Shown one piece after another: positions 18,100-27,726 of a stretch of DNA of 64,000 nt. The translations under genes and the position numbers were made by a program. Each line of letters begins with the position of its first letter. Position 1 is the first letter of the stretch. This stretch comes from Thiothrix unzii (lineage in GTDB: Bacteria; Pseudomonadota; Gammaproteobacteria; Thiotrichales; Thiotrichaceae). Under the pieces are notes generated by a model. It saw only the letters and a list, made by a program, of their open reading frames with translations. It was not told where the DNA came from and ran no database searches. The DNA is taken from the NCBI RefSeq assembly GCF_017901175.1, contig NZ_CP072793.1, positions 2,976,001 to 3,040,000 of the forward strand. Reading direction: 5' to 3'.

Positions 18100-20196
18100 A
18101 TGACTGACTTAACACTTTACCGGAATATCGGCATTTTCGCCCACGTTGACGCGGGCAAAACCACCACGACCGAACGTATCCTGAAACTCACCGGCAAAAT
18201 TCATAAGCTGGGTGAAGTTCATGATGGCGCATCGACAATGGACTTCATGGCGCAGGAAGCTGAGCGCGGGATCACCATCCAGTCGGCAGCGACCACCTGT
18301 TTCTGGAAAGGTCACCGCTTCAACGTTATCGACACTCCAGGGCACGTTGACTTCACCATCGAAGTTTACCGTTCCTTGAAAGTTCTTGATGGCGGCGTGG
18401 GCGTATTCTGCGGTTCCGGCGGTGTTGAGCCACAATCAGAAACCAACTGGCGTTATGCGAATGACTCCGGCGTTGCCCGTGTTATTTATATCAATAAACT
18501 CGACCGTATTGGTGCTGACTACTACCGCGTTGTCAAACAGGTAGAAGACGTACTCGGCGCACGCCCCATGCCAATGACATTACCGATCGGTCTGGAAGAC
18601 AACTTCGTGGGTGTGGTTGACCTGTTAACCCGTAAAGCATGGGTATGGGACAGCTCCGGTGACCCGATGAAGTACACCATTGAAGACGTTCCGGCAGATA
18701 TGGAAGCTCTGGTGGATGAATGGCGTGAAAAGCTAATCGAAATGGCGGTTGAGCAAGACGACGACCTGATGGAAATGTATCTCGGTGGTGAAGAACCCGC
18801 CTTGGAAGACATCAAGCGTTGCATCCGCAAAGGCACGATCAATTTGGACTTCTTCCCAACATTTGCTGGCTCTTCCTTTAAAAACAAAGGCGTGCAGTTG
18901 GTGTTGGACGGCGTGGTTGACTACCTGCCAAGCCCGATTGACGTAAAACCACAGCCTGAAGTTGACTTGGAAGGTAACCCGACTGGCGAATTCGCTATCG
19001 TTGATGCGAACCGTCCGCTGCGTGCTTTGGCGTTCAAAATCATGGACGACAAATACGGCGCATTGACCTTTACCCGTATTTATTCTGGTACGCTGAAAAC
19101 CGGCGACACCATCCTCAACACTTTCACCGGCAAAACCGAACGGGTTGGGCGCATGGTGGAAATGCACGCGGATGATGCGAATTCCATCGACTTCGCGCAA
19201 GCCGGTGACATTATCGCACTGGTTGGTCTGAAAAACGTACAGACTGGTCATACCTTGTGTGACCCGAAAAGCCCAGCGACACTTGAACCGATGGTGTTCC
19301 CTGATCCGGTTATCTCCATCGCTATCTCACCGAAGAACAAAGCCGGTGCAGAAAAAATGGGTATCGCCCTCAACAAAATGGCGAAAGAAGACCCGTCTTT
19401 CCGCATTGAAACTGACCAAGAAACCAATGAAACCATCCTCAAAGGCATGGGCGAATTGCACTTGGACATCAAAGTCGACATCTTGCTGCGTACTCACGGT
19501 GTGGAAGTTAACGTCGGTAAACCACAGGTTGCTTACCGCGAATCCATTACCCAGCGCGTTGAAGACAGCTATACCCACAAGAAGCAGTCCGGTGGTTCTG
19601 GTCAATACGGTAAGATCGACTACACCATCGAGCCGGGTGAACCAGGTACGGGTTATGTGTTTGAATCCGTGGTCGTTGGTGGTTCCGTACCACGCGAATT
19701 CTGGCCTGCGGTCGACAAAGGTTTCAAAGACAGCATGGGCAAAGGTCCACTCGCTGGCTACCCGGTCGTTGACGTGAAATTCACCTTGCGCGAAGGTGGT
19801 TTCCACGCGGTTGACTCCTCAGCCATTGCGTTTGAAATTGCGGCGAAAGGCGGCTTCCGTCAAACCATGCCTAAAGCTGGCCCGCAAATTCTTGAGCCAA
19901 TCATGAAAGTTGACGTATTCGCACCAGATTCTCACGTCGGTGACGTAATCGGTGACTTGAACCGTCGCCGTGCGATGATCAAATCCCAAGATGCCGCGCC
20001 TATCGGTGCACGCATTAAGGCAGAAGCGCCGCTGTCTGAAATGTTTGGTTACATCGGTTCACTGCGTACCATGACTTCGGGTCGTGGTCAGTTCTCGATG
20101 GAATTCTCACATTATGCGGCTTGCCCGAAATCGGTTTCCGATCAGGTCATCAAAGAAGCGCAAGAACGTAAGAAAGCGTTGGACGCTGAGAAGTAA
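18100..20196 (+). CDS. fusA: Elongation factor G, second paralogue type
   Basis: 698 residues from the ATG at 18100; in-frame starts from 17905 add 65 residues absent from the family. The GTPase motifs are AHVDAGKT (14-21), RGITIQ (G2), DTPGHVDF (G3) and NKLD (G4, where typical EF-G has NKMD), followed by domains II-V. It drives translocation or ribosome recycling. It stands alone rather than in the rpsL-rpsG-fusA-tuf operon and has NKLD and [14 protein letters not shown] features of EF-G2-like paralogues, so it is probably not the only EF-G in the genome (inference). A strong terminator follows. Confidence 0.9.
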   Translation: MTDLTLYRNIGIFAHVDAGKTTTTERILKLTGKIHKLGEVHDGASTMDFMAQEAERGITIQSAATTCFWKGHRFNVIDTPGHVDFTIEVYRSLKVLDGGVGVFCGSGGVEPQSETNWRYANDSGVARVIYINKLDRIGADYYRVVKQVEDVLGARPMPMTLPIGLEDNFVGVVDLLTRKAWVWDSSGDPMKYTIEDVPADMEALVDEWREKLIEMAVEQDDDLMEMYLGGEEPALEDIKRCIRKGTINLDFFPTFAGSSFKNKGVQLVLDGVVDYLPSPIDVKPQPEVDLEGNPTGEFAIVDANRPLRALAFKIMDDKYGALTFTRIYSGTLKTGDTILNTFTGKTERVGRMVEMHADDANSIDFAQAGDIIALVGLKNVQTGHTLCDPKSPATLEPMVFPDPVISIAISPKNKAGAEKMGIALNKMAKEDPSFRIETDQETNETILKGMGELHLDIKVDILLRTHGVEVNVGKPQVAYRESITQRVEDSYTHKKQSGGSGQYGKIDYTIEPGEPGTGYVFESVVVGGSVPREFWPAVDKGFKDSMGKGPLAGYPVVDVKFTLREGGFHAVDSSAIAFEIAAKGGFRQTMPKAGPQILEPIMKVDVFAPDSHVGDVIGDLNRRRAMIKSQDAAPIGARIKAEAPLSEMFGYIGSLRTMTSGRGQFSMEFSHYAACPKSVSDQVIKEAQERKKALDAEK

Positions 20197-20217
20197 TTCT
20201 TTTCACTGTTCCAGCTC

Positions 20218-20247
20218 AAAAATCCCCGCCCCGGCGGGGATTTTTTA
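20218..20247 (+). terminator. Rho-independent terminator after EF-G gene
   Basis: A 13-bp stem (AAAAATCCCCGCC, 20218-20230, with GGCGGGGATTTTT, 20233-20245), a two-base apex and a T-run. It lies 21 nt after the stop. The A/T symmetric arms could work in both directions. Confidence 0.92.
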
Positions 20248-20324
20248 TTGGTGCGTACCTCACGCCACAATCCCAGAACTACGGTATACTTTGCCTACGA
20301 AAAACCCAATAGGCAGCCAACCCC

Positions 20325-21512
20325 GTGGTCAATGGACAAGTTATTCTCAAACACGGACGCGATAAAAACGTCCGCGCCCATCACCCGTGGGTATTTTCCG
20401 GCGCGGTCGATAAAGTCAAAGGCAAACCACTATCCGGTGAAAGCGTGGAAGTACGCACTGCCAGCGGTGATTTACTCGGCATCGGTGCATGGTCGCCTGC
20501 TTCACAAATTCAGGTGCGGTTGTGGTCTTTCACTGATGCAACCATTGACCGCGATTTTTTCGTGCAACGCATTCAGCAAGCGTTGGCTTACCGGCAAGCA
20601 TTGGGCATTCCACAACACAGCTCAGGCTACCGTTTAATCAATGCCGAATCCGACGGTTTGCCCGGTGTGGTGGTTGACGTATTCGGCGACTGGCTGATTA
20701 TGCAAGCCCTCACTGCTGGCGCGGAATATTGGAAACACACCATCGCTGAAGCCTTACTCAGCCTGATTCCGGCGCAGGGCGTGTACGAACGTTCCGATGT
20801 GGAAGTGCGTAAAAAGGAAGGGTTAACCACCACCGTTGGCGTACTCAACGGCGCAACCCCGCCGCCATTTATTGATATTCACGAGCATCAACGCCATTAC
20901 CGTGTCGACGTTATCAATGGTCACAAAACCGGCTTTTACCTTGATCAACGCGATAATCGCAGCTTGTTGCAACACTACGCGCAGGATAAAACCGTTTTAA
21001 ACTGTTTTTCTTACACGGGCGGGTTTTCGATTGCGGCTTTGCACGGCGGCGCGAGTCATGCTACCAATATTGACGCTTCCCAACCAGCCTTGGATTTAGC
21101 CGCAGATGCCGCCACACTGAATGGTTTCGCCGCTGATCGTATGGAAAATATTTGCGGTGATGTGTTCAAATTATTGCGCGAATACCGTAACGAAGGCCGT
21201 CAGTTCGATGTGGTAGTGCTTGACCCACCCAAGTTTGCGGAAAGCCGTAACCAATTGGAAAAAGCTGCACGCGGTTACAAAGACATCAATTTACTCGGCT
21301 TTAAATTGCTACGTCCGGGCGGTTTATTATTCACTTTTTCCTGTTCGGGCTTGATGGAAAGCGCGTTATTCCAGAAAATAGTCGCTGATGCTGCTGTCGA
21401 TGCCGGATGTGATGCGCGGATTCTCCACAAGTTGGATCAAGCCACCGACCATCCGACACGCTTGGCATTCCCCGAAGGCTATTATTTGAAGGGATTGGTA
21501 TGTCAGAAGTAG
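20325..21512 (+). CDS. rlmI: 23S rRNA (cytosine-C5)-methyltransferase RlmI-type
   Basis: 395 residues, GTG start. An N-terminal PUA domain (LKHGRDKNVRAHHPWVFSGAV, about 8-28) leads into an RMT central domain and a Rossmann SAM-binding domain (NCFSYTGGFSIAALHGGA, about 226-243; VVLDPPKFAESR, about 301-312). This is the RlmI/YccW architecture, which makes m5C1962 in 23S rRNA. Length matches E. coli RlmI (396). The 3' end overlaps the next gene by 13 nt. Confidence 0.9.
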   Translation: MVNGQVILKHGRDKNVRAHHPWVFSGAVDKVKGKPLSGESVEVRTASGDLLGIGAWSPASQIQVRLWSFTDATIDRDFFVQRIQQALAYRQALGIPQHSSGYRLINAESDGLPGVVVDVFGDWLIMQALTAGAEYWKHTIAEALLSLIPAQGVYERSDVEVRKKEGLTTTVGVLNGATPPPFIDIHEHQRHYRVDVINGHKTGFYLDQRDNRSLLQHYAQDKTVLNCFSYTGGFSIAALHGGASHATNIDASQPALDLAADAATLNGFAADRMENICGDVFKLLREYRNEGRQFDVVVLDPPKFAESRNQLEKAARGYKDINLLGFKLLRPGGLLFTFSCSGLMESALFQKIVADAAVDAGCDARILHKLDQATDHPTRLAFPEGYYLKGLVCQK

Positions 21513-22060
21513 AAACCACCACCACGGAACAACCTTCCACCAAACAACGCCTGTTGGAACTATTCCAAAAACTATTGCCGCTGGTAGACAGCGTTTCGGA
21601 CAAAATCCGCTTTGCCGCCCTGCTGGGCTTGGGGCTGGATATTTGGATTTTCGTGTGGCTGTATTTCATCAAGCAATTCTCAGCCAGCAGTTCCCTGATT
21701 GTCACTGGGGTATTATTGCTGCCAGTCTTAGTCCTATTGCGGTTTTGGTGGGCGTTGGAAGAAATCAAAGACCTGCCCACGATTGCCGGACGCATGATGG
21801 AGGACGCGAAAGGTGAAATCCGTGAAACTGTGCAAAGCATTCATGCAGGGCAAGCCCAAAAACTGAGCTTTCTTGGGTCGGCGAAAAGCTTGTGGAGCAT
21901 TGGCTCAATGGCAGGCGAAGCACGGGAATTGCTCGGCTCTTACATTAGCATTGGCACCTTAGCAAACCCATTCACGCTGATTCTCGGCGCATTGTCGCTG
22001 GTCGGGGTATTAGGCATGACGCTACTGGGGTTCGTCATGTTAATGCTCACCCTATTCTGA
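21500..22060 (+). CDS. Hypothetical membrane protein downstream of rlmI
   Basis: 186 residues; family not recognised. There is a soluble N-terminus (1-35), two membrane segments (about 38-60 and 66-85), an amphipathic helical region (about 88-140), then a C-terminal hydrophobic hairpin (about 148-186). No motif suggests catalysis. It overlaps rlmI by 13 nt, so it is translationally coupled to it. Confidence 0.65.
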   Translation: MSEVETTTTEQPSTKQRLLELFQKLLPLVDSVSDKIRFAALLGLGLDIWIFVWLYFIKQFSASSSLIVTGVLLLPVLVLLRFWWALEEIKDLPTIAGRMMEDAKGEIRETVQSIHAGQAQKLSFLGSAKSLWSIGSMAGEARELLGSYISIGTLANPFTLILGALSLVGVLGMTLLGFVMLMLTLF

Positions 22061-22184
22061 GCACGCCAATCAGCCAATTGCACCGAATCTGCACTGACTG
22101 ACACGGCATTTCCACATCCCCCGCATCGAATCTCCACCTGACCTGCTTATAGTGGGTCAAATCACGCATAACAAGGAGATTCCC

Positions 22185-23618
22185 ATGCATAGCCGCCGTT
22201 TTTACCTCAAATTTGCCGCCATTGCGATTCTGATGGTGTTTTTGCTGATTCCGCAAAGTGTCATTCTCGATTTAGTAAGTGAACGCGCAAGCTGGCGTGA
22301 ACAAGCCTATCAAAGCATCGGGCAAAGTTGGCCGGGGGAACAAACCCTCGCAGGCCCGGTACTGGTGATTCCTTACACGCTCACTTATAACCGCAAAGAA
22401 ACCGCCAAAGATGCCAAAGGCGTGGTGCGTGAAACCCTGCACGAGGAAAAACTTAGCGACGCACTGCATCTGTTACCCAAGCAATTGCTGATTAACAGCA
22501 AACTCGATAGCAGCGTGCGTTCTCGCGGCATTTACGGCGTGCCGGTCTACAACAGTGCCATGCAAGTCAGCGGCGAATTCAATAATCAGGCGGTACTGGA
22601 TTTACTCGCGGAAAATCCTGATAAGAAATTTCAGTGGGAAAAACCGTATCTGTCAGTCATGGTGCGTGATCAGCGTGGCATTGCCCGCCCACCCAGTTTG
22701 CAATGGTCAGGCTCTGCACTGGCGTTTCAACCGGGCAGCAATTTATCCGGGAGCAATGCCGCCGCCGGAATGCACGCCAAACTGCCTGCATTAATCGTGG
22801 ATGCTCCGAGTCGTTTAGCATTTGCGTTTGACCTTGAACTCAACGGAATGCGGGCAATGAATTTCGCGCTGCTTTCGGAAGATACCGAAGTAAAACTGCA
22901 ATCCAACTGGGCAAGCCCCAGCTTTACGGGTGAATTGTTGCCCAGCAAGCGCGAGATCAGCGACAGCGGTTTTAGCGCACAATGGCACGCTTCTTCGTTT
23001 TCTTTTAACGTCAGTGGCGCGATGGAACAATGCCGTAAAGGTGAGTGCGCCAGCTTGCTGGATCGGGCAGTGGGTTTCAGCTTGTTACAGCCGGTGGATG
23101 TTTACCAGCAAGCCGAACGCAGTGTGAAATACGCTTTATTGTTCATTGTGCTGACCTTTGGGGTGTTGATTTTGTTTGAACTGTTGAAAAAACTCCCGAT
23201 TCATCCGGTGCAATACACTTTGGTCGGCTTCGCGCTGTTGGTGTTTTACCTGTTATTGGTATCGTTGTCAGAACACTTGGCTTTCTGGCTGGCTTACACC
23301 ACCGCCGGATTCGCCAGCACTGGGTTATTGACGCTGTATTTCGGGAGCATTTTACACAGCCGTAAATTGGGGTTGCTGCTTGGCTCTGGTTTGGCGGGGC
23401 TTTACGCCTTGCTGTATATGATTTTGCAGGCAGAAGAAAACGCTTTGCTGATGGGCAGCGTGTTAATTTTCGTGGTCTTAGCGGTGTTGATGCTGGCAAC
23501 TCGCCACTTTGACTGGTACGCCTTAACAGCGGGTAATCACAATGGCGGCGAAAAGCCACCGATTACCTGTTACAATAAGTCGCAAAATCAAGACTGTAAC
23601 GACGAGGCTACCTCATGA
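22185..23618 (+). CDS. creD: CreD-family inner-membrane protein
   Basis: 477 residues from the ATG at 22185, which follows AAGGAG (22172-22177). One N-terminal membrane segment (about 9-28), a large periplasmic domain (about 30-310) beginning with the family motif QSWPGEQTLAGPVLVIPY, then about six C-terminal membrane segments. CreD is the effector of the CreBC regulon, linked to envelope integrity and beta-lactam response. No creB or creC is nearby. The stop overlaps the gpmI start by 4 nt (ATGA). Confidence 0.9.
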   Translation: MHSRRFYLKFAAIAILMVFLLIPQSVILDLVSERASWREQAYQSIGQSWPGEQTLAGPVLVIPYTLTYNRKETAKDAKGVVRETLHEEKLSDALHLLPKQLLINSKLDSSVRSRGIYGVPVYNSAMQVSGEFNNQAVLDLLAENPDKKFQWEKPYLSVMVRDQRGIARPPSLQWSGSALAFQPGSNLSGSNAAAGMHAKLPALIVDAPSRLAFAFDLELNGMRAMNFALLSEDTEVKLQSNWASPSFTGELLPSKREISDSGFSAQWHASSFSFNVSGAMEQCRKGECASLLDRAVGFSLLQPVDVYQQAERSVKYALLFIVLTFGVLILFELLKKLPIHPVQYTLVGFALLVFYLLLVSLSEHLAFWLAYTTAGFASTGLLTLYFGSILHSRKLGLLLGSGLAGLYALLYMILQAEENALLMGSVLIFVVLAVLMLATRHFDWYALTAGNHNGGEKPPITCYNKSQNQDCNDEATS

Positions 23619-25180
23619 GACAAACCACTGTACCACGCCGCCGCACCATTTTACTCATTCTGGATGGTGTTGGCGTAAACCCTAGCAAAAAGTTCAATGC
23701 GGTACACGAGGCTAATACCCCGAAACTTGACAGCTATTTTGGCAGATACCCGCACACCACGCTGCAAGCTTCCGGGCGTGCAGTGGGCTTGCCGGATGGA
23801 CAGATGGGCAACTCCGAAGTCGGGCATATGACCATTGGTTGCGGCATGATTCTTAAGCAGGATTTAGTGCGAATTGATGATGCGATTGAAGATGGCAGCT
23901 TTGCCCGCAACCATTCTCTGATCAATGCCATCAATAATGCCAAGCGTGAAAATCGCCCATTGCACCTGTTGGGGCTGGTCTCCGATGGCGGAGTGCATAG
24001 CCACCTCAACCACCTGATTGCGTTACTCAAAGCGTGCATGGAACATAATGTTAAACCGGTGTTGCACGTTATTACTGACGGACGTGATACCGCACCGAAT
24101 GTTGCCAAATCGTTTTTGCGCCATGTATTGAACGTAATGGATATGACTGGCGGGGAAATTGCCACCATTACCGGACGCTTTTACGCAATGGATCGTGACA
24201 ACCGCTGGGAACGCACCAAAGTCGCGTGGGATGCGATGGTACACGGTATTGGCACACCCGCAACCGATGCGATGCAAGCAGTGGATGACGCTTACGCCGC
24301 CGGGGAAACTGACGAATTTATTAAACCGCGCATCCTGCCCAATGCCGAACGCATCCAAAGCAATGACAGCGTATTGTTTTTCAACTTCCGCAATGACCGC
24401 CCGCGCCAAACGGCAAAAGCCCTTGCGGATGAAAACTTTGACGGTTTTGAGCGGGGCGACTTCGAGCCAGTATCGCTCACCACCATGACCGAATATGACA
24501 AACGCTTGCTTGCGCCAGTTATTTTTCCGCCCGAACGCCCTGCTACCAATTTGGCACAAATCATCAGTCTGGCAGGTTTAAAGCAATTGCACTGCGCGGA
24601 AACTGAAAAGTACGCCCACGTAACCTTCTTTTTCAACGGCGGACGCGAACGCACTTACGCCGGGGAAGAGCGCGTGGTAATCCCGTCGCCCAAGGTCGAA
24701 ACTTACGATCAGCAACCGGAAATGAGCGCGAAACAAGTCGCTGACACCGTGATTGATGCAATTGAAAACGACAAATATTGCTTTATCGTGGCGAATTTTG
24801 CCAACGGCGATATGGTGGGACACACCGCGATTCGCGATGCCATTATCCAAGCCGTGGAAGTTCTTGATCACGAAGCAGGACGGGTATTGGATGCAGCAAT
24901 CGCACGCGATTACTCAGTGATTGTCACCGCCGACCACGGCAACTGCGACGAATACGTTGACCCGTTAACCGGCGGCCCCAACCCGCAACACACGGTTTAC
25001 CCCGTGCCGTGCCTGATTATCGACAAATCCAACTGGCGATTGTCGACCGAAGGCGGTTTAAGCAACCTCGCCCCTACGGTATTACACCTGATGGGCTTGC
25101 CCAAACCGGATACTATGAAAGGTAAAACCTTGTTGCTGGAAGAAATTCCACTCGGTCAAAGTGCTGTTGGCACGTATTAA
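23615..25180 (+). CDS. gpmI: 2,3-bisphosphoglycerate-independent phosphoglycerate mutase
   Basis: 521 residues. Interconverts 3- and 2-phosphoglycerate in glycolysis/gluconeogenesis using two Mn ions. Motifs: ILDGVGVNPS (metal Asp, about 15), GNSEVGHMTIGCG (phosphoserine loop, about 67-79), DGRDTAP (about 155), FNFRNDRPRQ (about 257), ANFANGDMVGHTA and TADHGNCDEY (metal site). Length is normal. It overlaps creD by 4 nt. A 28-bp palindromic repeat follows 10 nt after the stop. Confidence 0.95.
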   Translation: MRQTTVPRRRTILLILDGVGVNPSKKFNAVHEANTPKLDSYFGRYPHTTLQASGRAVGLPDGQMGNSEVGHMTIGCGMILKQDLVRIDDAIEDGSFARNHSLINAINNAKRENRPLHLLGLVSDGGVHSHLNHLIALLKACMEHNVKPVLHVITDGRDTAPNVAKSFLRHVLNVMDMTGGEIATITGRFYAMDRDNRWERTKVAWDAMVHGIGTPATDAMQAVDDAYAAGETDEFIKPRILPNAERIQSNDSVLFFNFRNDRPRQTAKALADENFDGFERGDFEPVSLTTMTEYDKRLLAPVIFPPERPATNLAQIISLAGLKQLHCAETEKYAHVTFFFNGGRERTYAGEERVVIPSPKVETYDQQPEMSAKQVADTVIDAIENDKYCFIVANFANGDMVGHTAIRDAIIQAVEVLDHEAGRVLDAAIARDYSVIVTADHGNCDEYVDPLTGGPNPQHTVYPVPCLIIDKSNWRLSTEGGLSNLAPTVLHLMGLPKPDTMKGKTLLLEEIPLGQSAVGTY

Positions 25181-25190
25181 ACCTTGAACC

Positions 25191-25218
25191 GTAGAGACGC
25201 AAAATCTTGCGTCTCTAC
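25191..25218. repeat. 28-bp palindromic intergenic repeat, copy 1
   Basis: Arms GTAGAGACGCAA and TTGCGTCTCTAC (12 bp) around AATC. Two more copies occur at 27680-27707 and 48030-48057. Here it lies between convergent gpmI and the UspA gene. Confidence 0.9.
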
Positions 25219-25240
25219 AATCCATCAACCGTTTAAAGGT

Positions 25241-25738
25241 TTACCCTCCATTCGGGATAATCAACACTGGCACTTTGCTATGTTGCGTTACCGTCCGCGC
25301 CGTTGACCCCAGCATGGTATGCCCACTCGCTTGGCGCGTATGGCTACCGATCACGATTAAATCCACCCCGTGGGTTTCCGCGTAATGGTTAATCACATCC
25401 GCCGGATTGCCCGCACTGACCACGATTTTATCCAGCAATTCATCCTTATCCTTACAGATGTCATCCTCTTCGGCACAGTAGTTTTTCAAGCGTTCACGCA
25501 TGGTTTCAATTACTTGATTCATGCTTTCCTGCTCAATGTCGTGGATTTCCTTGCCCGGCATGTACATCGACAAAATCGCTGTTCCGGTCGAACCAATCGG
25601 CGCGACCGCGTGCAGCATAATGATTTTCGCCTTATGAATCCGTGCCAAATTGATCGCCTGCCGGAACACTGGGCGCATGTGCGTGCCCAGATTGGTGGCG
25701 TACAAAATGGTTTGGAACGGTTTTATTTCACTCATCAT
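25241..25738 (-). CDS. Universal stress protein (UspA family), TRAP-associated
   Basis: 165 residues, a single Usp domain with the ATP-binding C-terminal motif GSHTRQASGHTMLGSTARTVTQHS (G-x2-G-x9-G[S/T] pattern, about 131-154) and an N-terminal TILYATNLG strand. It lies 7 nt downstream of the TRAP large-subunit gene and is surely part of that operon. This is the arrangement of teaD in Halomonas teaABCD, where the Usp protein binds ATP and restrains the TRAP transporter; a similar role here is inference. Confidence 0.88.
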   Translation of the reverse strand: MMSEIKPFQTILYATNLGTHMRPVFRQAINLARIHKAKIIMLHAVAPIGSTGTAILSMYMPGKEIHDIEQESMNQVIETMRERLKNYCAEEDDICKDKDELLDKIVVSAGNPADVINHYAETHGVDLIVIGSHTRQASGHTMLGSTARTVTQHSKVPVLIIPNGG

Positions 25739-25745
25739 AGATTCC

Positions 25746-27029
25746 TTACAACATGCCCATCAAGCGTGGCAACCACAAGCTGATGGCGGGTACATACGTG
25801 ACCAACACCAAGAACCCCAACATGGTCAACAACCAAGGCCAGACCGCAATGGTCAGCTCGGTAATCCCCATTTTGGTAATCCCCGACGCCACGTACAGGT
25901 TCAAACCCACCGGCGGATGGCACATGCCCACTTCCATATTTACCACCATCAGAATGCCGAAATGCACCGGATCAATCCCCAGCTTCATCGCCATTGGGAA
26001 CAAAATCGGCGCGAAAATCAGCACGATGCTGGACGGTTCCATGAAGTTACCCGCCATCAACAGCAGCACATTCACCGCTAACAGGAAGATGATCGGCCCC
26101 ATGCCTTGCGCCAACATCCACTCCGCCAAGGATTGTGGAATTTGCTCATTGGTCATAATGAACGAGAACATGACCGCGTTGGTGATGATGTACAGCAACA
26201 TCGCCGACATGCTGGCAGAATTCAGCAGCACTTTCGGCACATCCTTCAAACCCATGTCCTTGTAGACGAACACCGCCACGATAAACGCATACACCGCACT
26301 CATCGCCGCCGCTTCGGTTGGGGTGAAGATGCCGGTGTAAATCCCGCCCATCACCACCACGATCAACAATAAGCCCCACATGGACTCGCGGAACGCTTTC
26401 GCACGCATTGCAAAACTGGCTTTAGGTTGACGCGGGTAATTATTTTTCCGCGCCCGATGCCAAGTGGTTAAGCCCAAAAACATCGCCAGCAAAAAGCCGG
26501 GGACAACCCCCGCCATGAACAGCGCACCCACCGAGGTATTGGTTGCCACCGAATACATAACCATCACGATGGACGGCGGAATCAAAATCCCCAACGCACC
26601 CGACGTGGTAATAACACCCGCACCAAATTGCTTAGGGAAACCTGCTTTTACCATCGCAGGCAGCAAAATTGCCCCAATCGCCACCACGGTTGCAGGGCTA
26701 GAACCGGACACTGCCGCGAACAACGCACAAGCCAATACGCCCGCCAAACCCAAGCCGCCGTGCCAATGCCCGACCATGGCTGAGGCAAACACAATCATGC
26801 GTTTCGCCACCCCCCCGTGCGTGAGGAAATTGCCCGCGAGGATAAAAAACGGAATCGCCATGATCTCGAACTTCTCAATGCCGGTGAACAGCTTCAACGC
26901 CACCGCCTCAATCGGCACAGATGTCATGGTAAACAAGAAGGTCAATACCGTCAGACCGAGCGCGATTGAAATCGGCATCCCGGTCAACATCAGCATAATT
27001 AACAAGCCAAAAATGATTAATGCGCTCAT
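25746..27029 (-). CDS. dctM: TRAP transporter large permease subunit (DctM type)
   Basis: 427 residues with about 12 membrane segments, beginning MSALIIFGLLIMLMLTGMPI. The motif GSSPATVVAIGAILLPAMV (about 109-127) and GALGILIPPSIVMVMY (about 143-158) are typical of DctM. It forms the Na+-driven channel of a tripartite ATP-independent transporter in the inner membrane. It overlaps the small-subunit gene by 4 nt. Confidence 0.93.
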   Translation of the reverse strand: MSALIIFGLLIMLMLTGMPISIALGLTVLTFLFTMTSVPIEAVALKLFTGIEKFEIMAIPFFILAGNFLTHGGVAKRMIVFASAMVGHWHGGLGLAGVLACALFAAVSGSSPATVVAIGAILLPAMVKAGFPKQFGAGVITTSGALGILIPPSIVMVMYSVATNTSVGALFMAGVVPGFLLAMFLGLTTWHRARKNNYPRQPKASFAMRAKAFRESMWGLLLIVVVMGGIYTGIFTPTEAAAMSAVYAFIVAVFVYKDMGLKDVPKVLLNSASMSAMLLYIITNAVMFSFIMTNEQIPQSLAEWMLAQGMGPIIFLLAVNVLLLMAGNFMEPSSIVLIFAPILFPMAMKLGIDPVHFGILMVVNMEVGMCHPPVGLNLYVASGITKMGITELTIAVWPWLLTMLGFLVLVTYVPAISLWLPRLMGML

Positions 27030-27646
27030 GGTTTTTGCTCCACGACGGGGAAGGGTTCAAGCTCATCCAACCCGTCCACATGCCCGTGGTCGTGGTGGGG
27101 CAAATCGCCCGTGCGCCAGAAATTCAGCAGCACTTGCACAAAACGGAAGCACATTAAGGACGAACCCAACGGCACAGCCATGTACACTATCCATGTCGGC
27201 CATTCGAGGTCAGGGGTGGTGGGGCCTTCGTAATGACCAGCGGCATCCATCCCCAACGCATTCAGGGCAACATACGCCAACCCGTTTTCCCACACCATGC
27301 GAGCACCCAACATAGCCACAATCCCGGTAAACAAAATACCGGCGGAAAGTGCCACGCTGGTCATAATGCGTTGCCTATCCGGTGACAAGCGATTCACCAG
27401 CACATCCACCCCAACGTGAATGCCTTGACGCACCCCGTAAGCCGCGCCAAATTTCGCCATCCACACGAACATAATAATGCACAGTTCCTGCGCCCAGCCC
27501 ATGTTAATGTCGAGTAAAAAATCCTGAAACGCACCCAGCGGAAAACCGGAGGCGTAGCGATGCACCACTGCCACAAAAATCACAATCGTGGCGGCAGCAA
27601 TCAAAAACGTAATCAATATTTCTTCGAGATGATCGAGCCACTTCAT
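27026..27646 (-). CDS. dctQ: TRAP transporter small permease subunit (DctQ type)
   Basis: 206 residues from the ATG at 27646, which is preceded by GGAGGAG; a TTG 15 nt earlier would include the ribosome-binding site in the coding region. Four membrane segments, with the typical ELCIIMFVWMAKFGAAYGVRQGIHVGVDVL block (the second helix and following loop). It has a His-rich C-terminal tail (HHDHGHVDG) after the last helix. Overlaps dctM by 4 nt. Confidence 0.9.
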   Translation of the reverse strand: MKWLDHLEEILITFLIAAATIVIFVAVVHRYASGFPLGAFQDFLLDINMGWAQELCIIMFVWMAKFGAAYGVRQGIHVGVDVLVNRLSPDRQRIMTSVALSAGILFTGIVAMLGARMVWENGLAYVALNALGMDAAGHYEGPTTPDLEWPTWIVYMAVPLGSSLMCFRFVQVLLNFWRTGDLPHHDHGHVDGLDELEPFPVVEQKP

Positions 27647-27679
27647 ACATTTCTCCTCCAAAATGTATTAGGGGGAAAG

Positions 27680-27707
27680 GTAGAGACGCAAGATTTTGCG
27701 TCTCTAC
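27680..27707. repeat. 28-bp palindromic intergenic repeat, copy 2
   Basis: Arms GTAGAGACGCAA and TTGCGTCTCTAC around GATT. It lies between dctP and dctQ within one operon, so it would be part of the mRNA as a hairpin, which may reduce downstream expression relative to the binding protein (inference). Identical to copy 3. Confidence 0.9.
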
Positions 27708-27726
27708 AGGGGAGGAATGAGCGGGA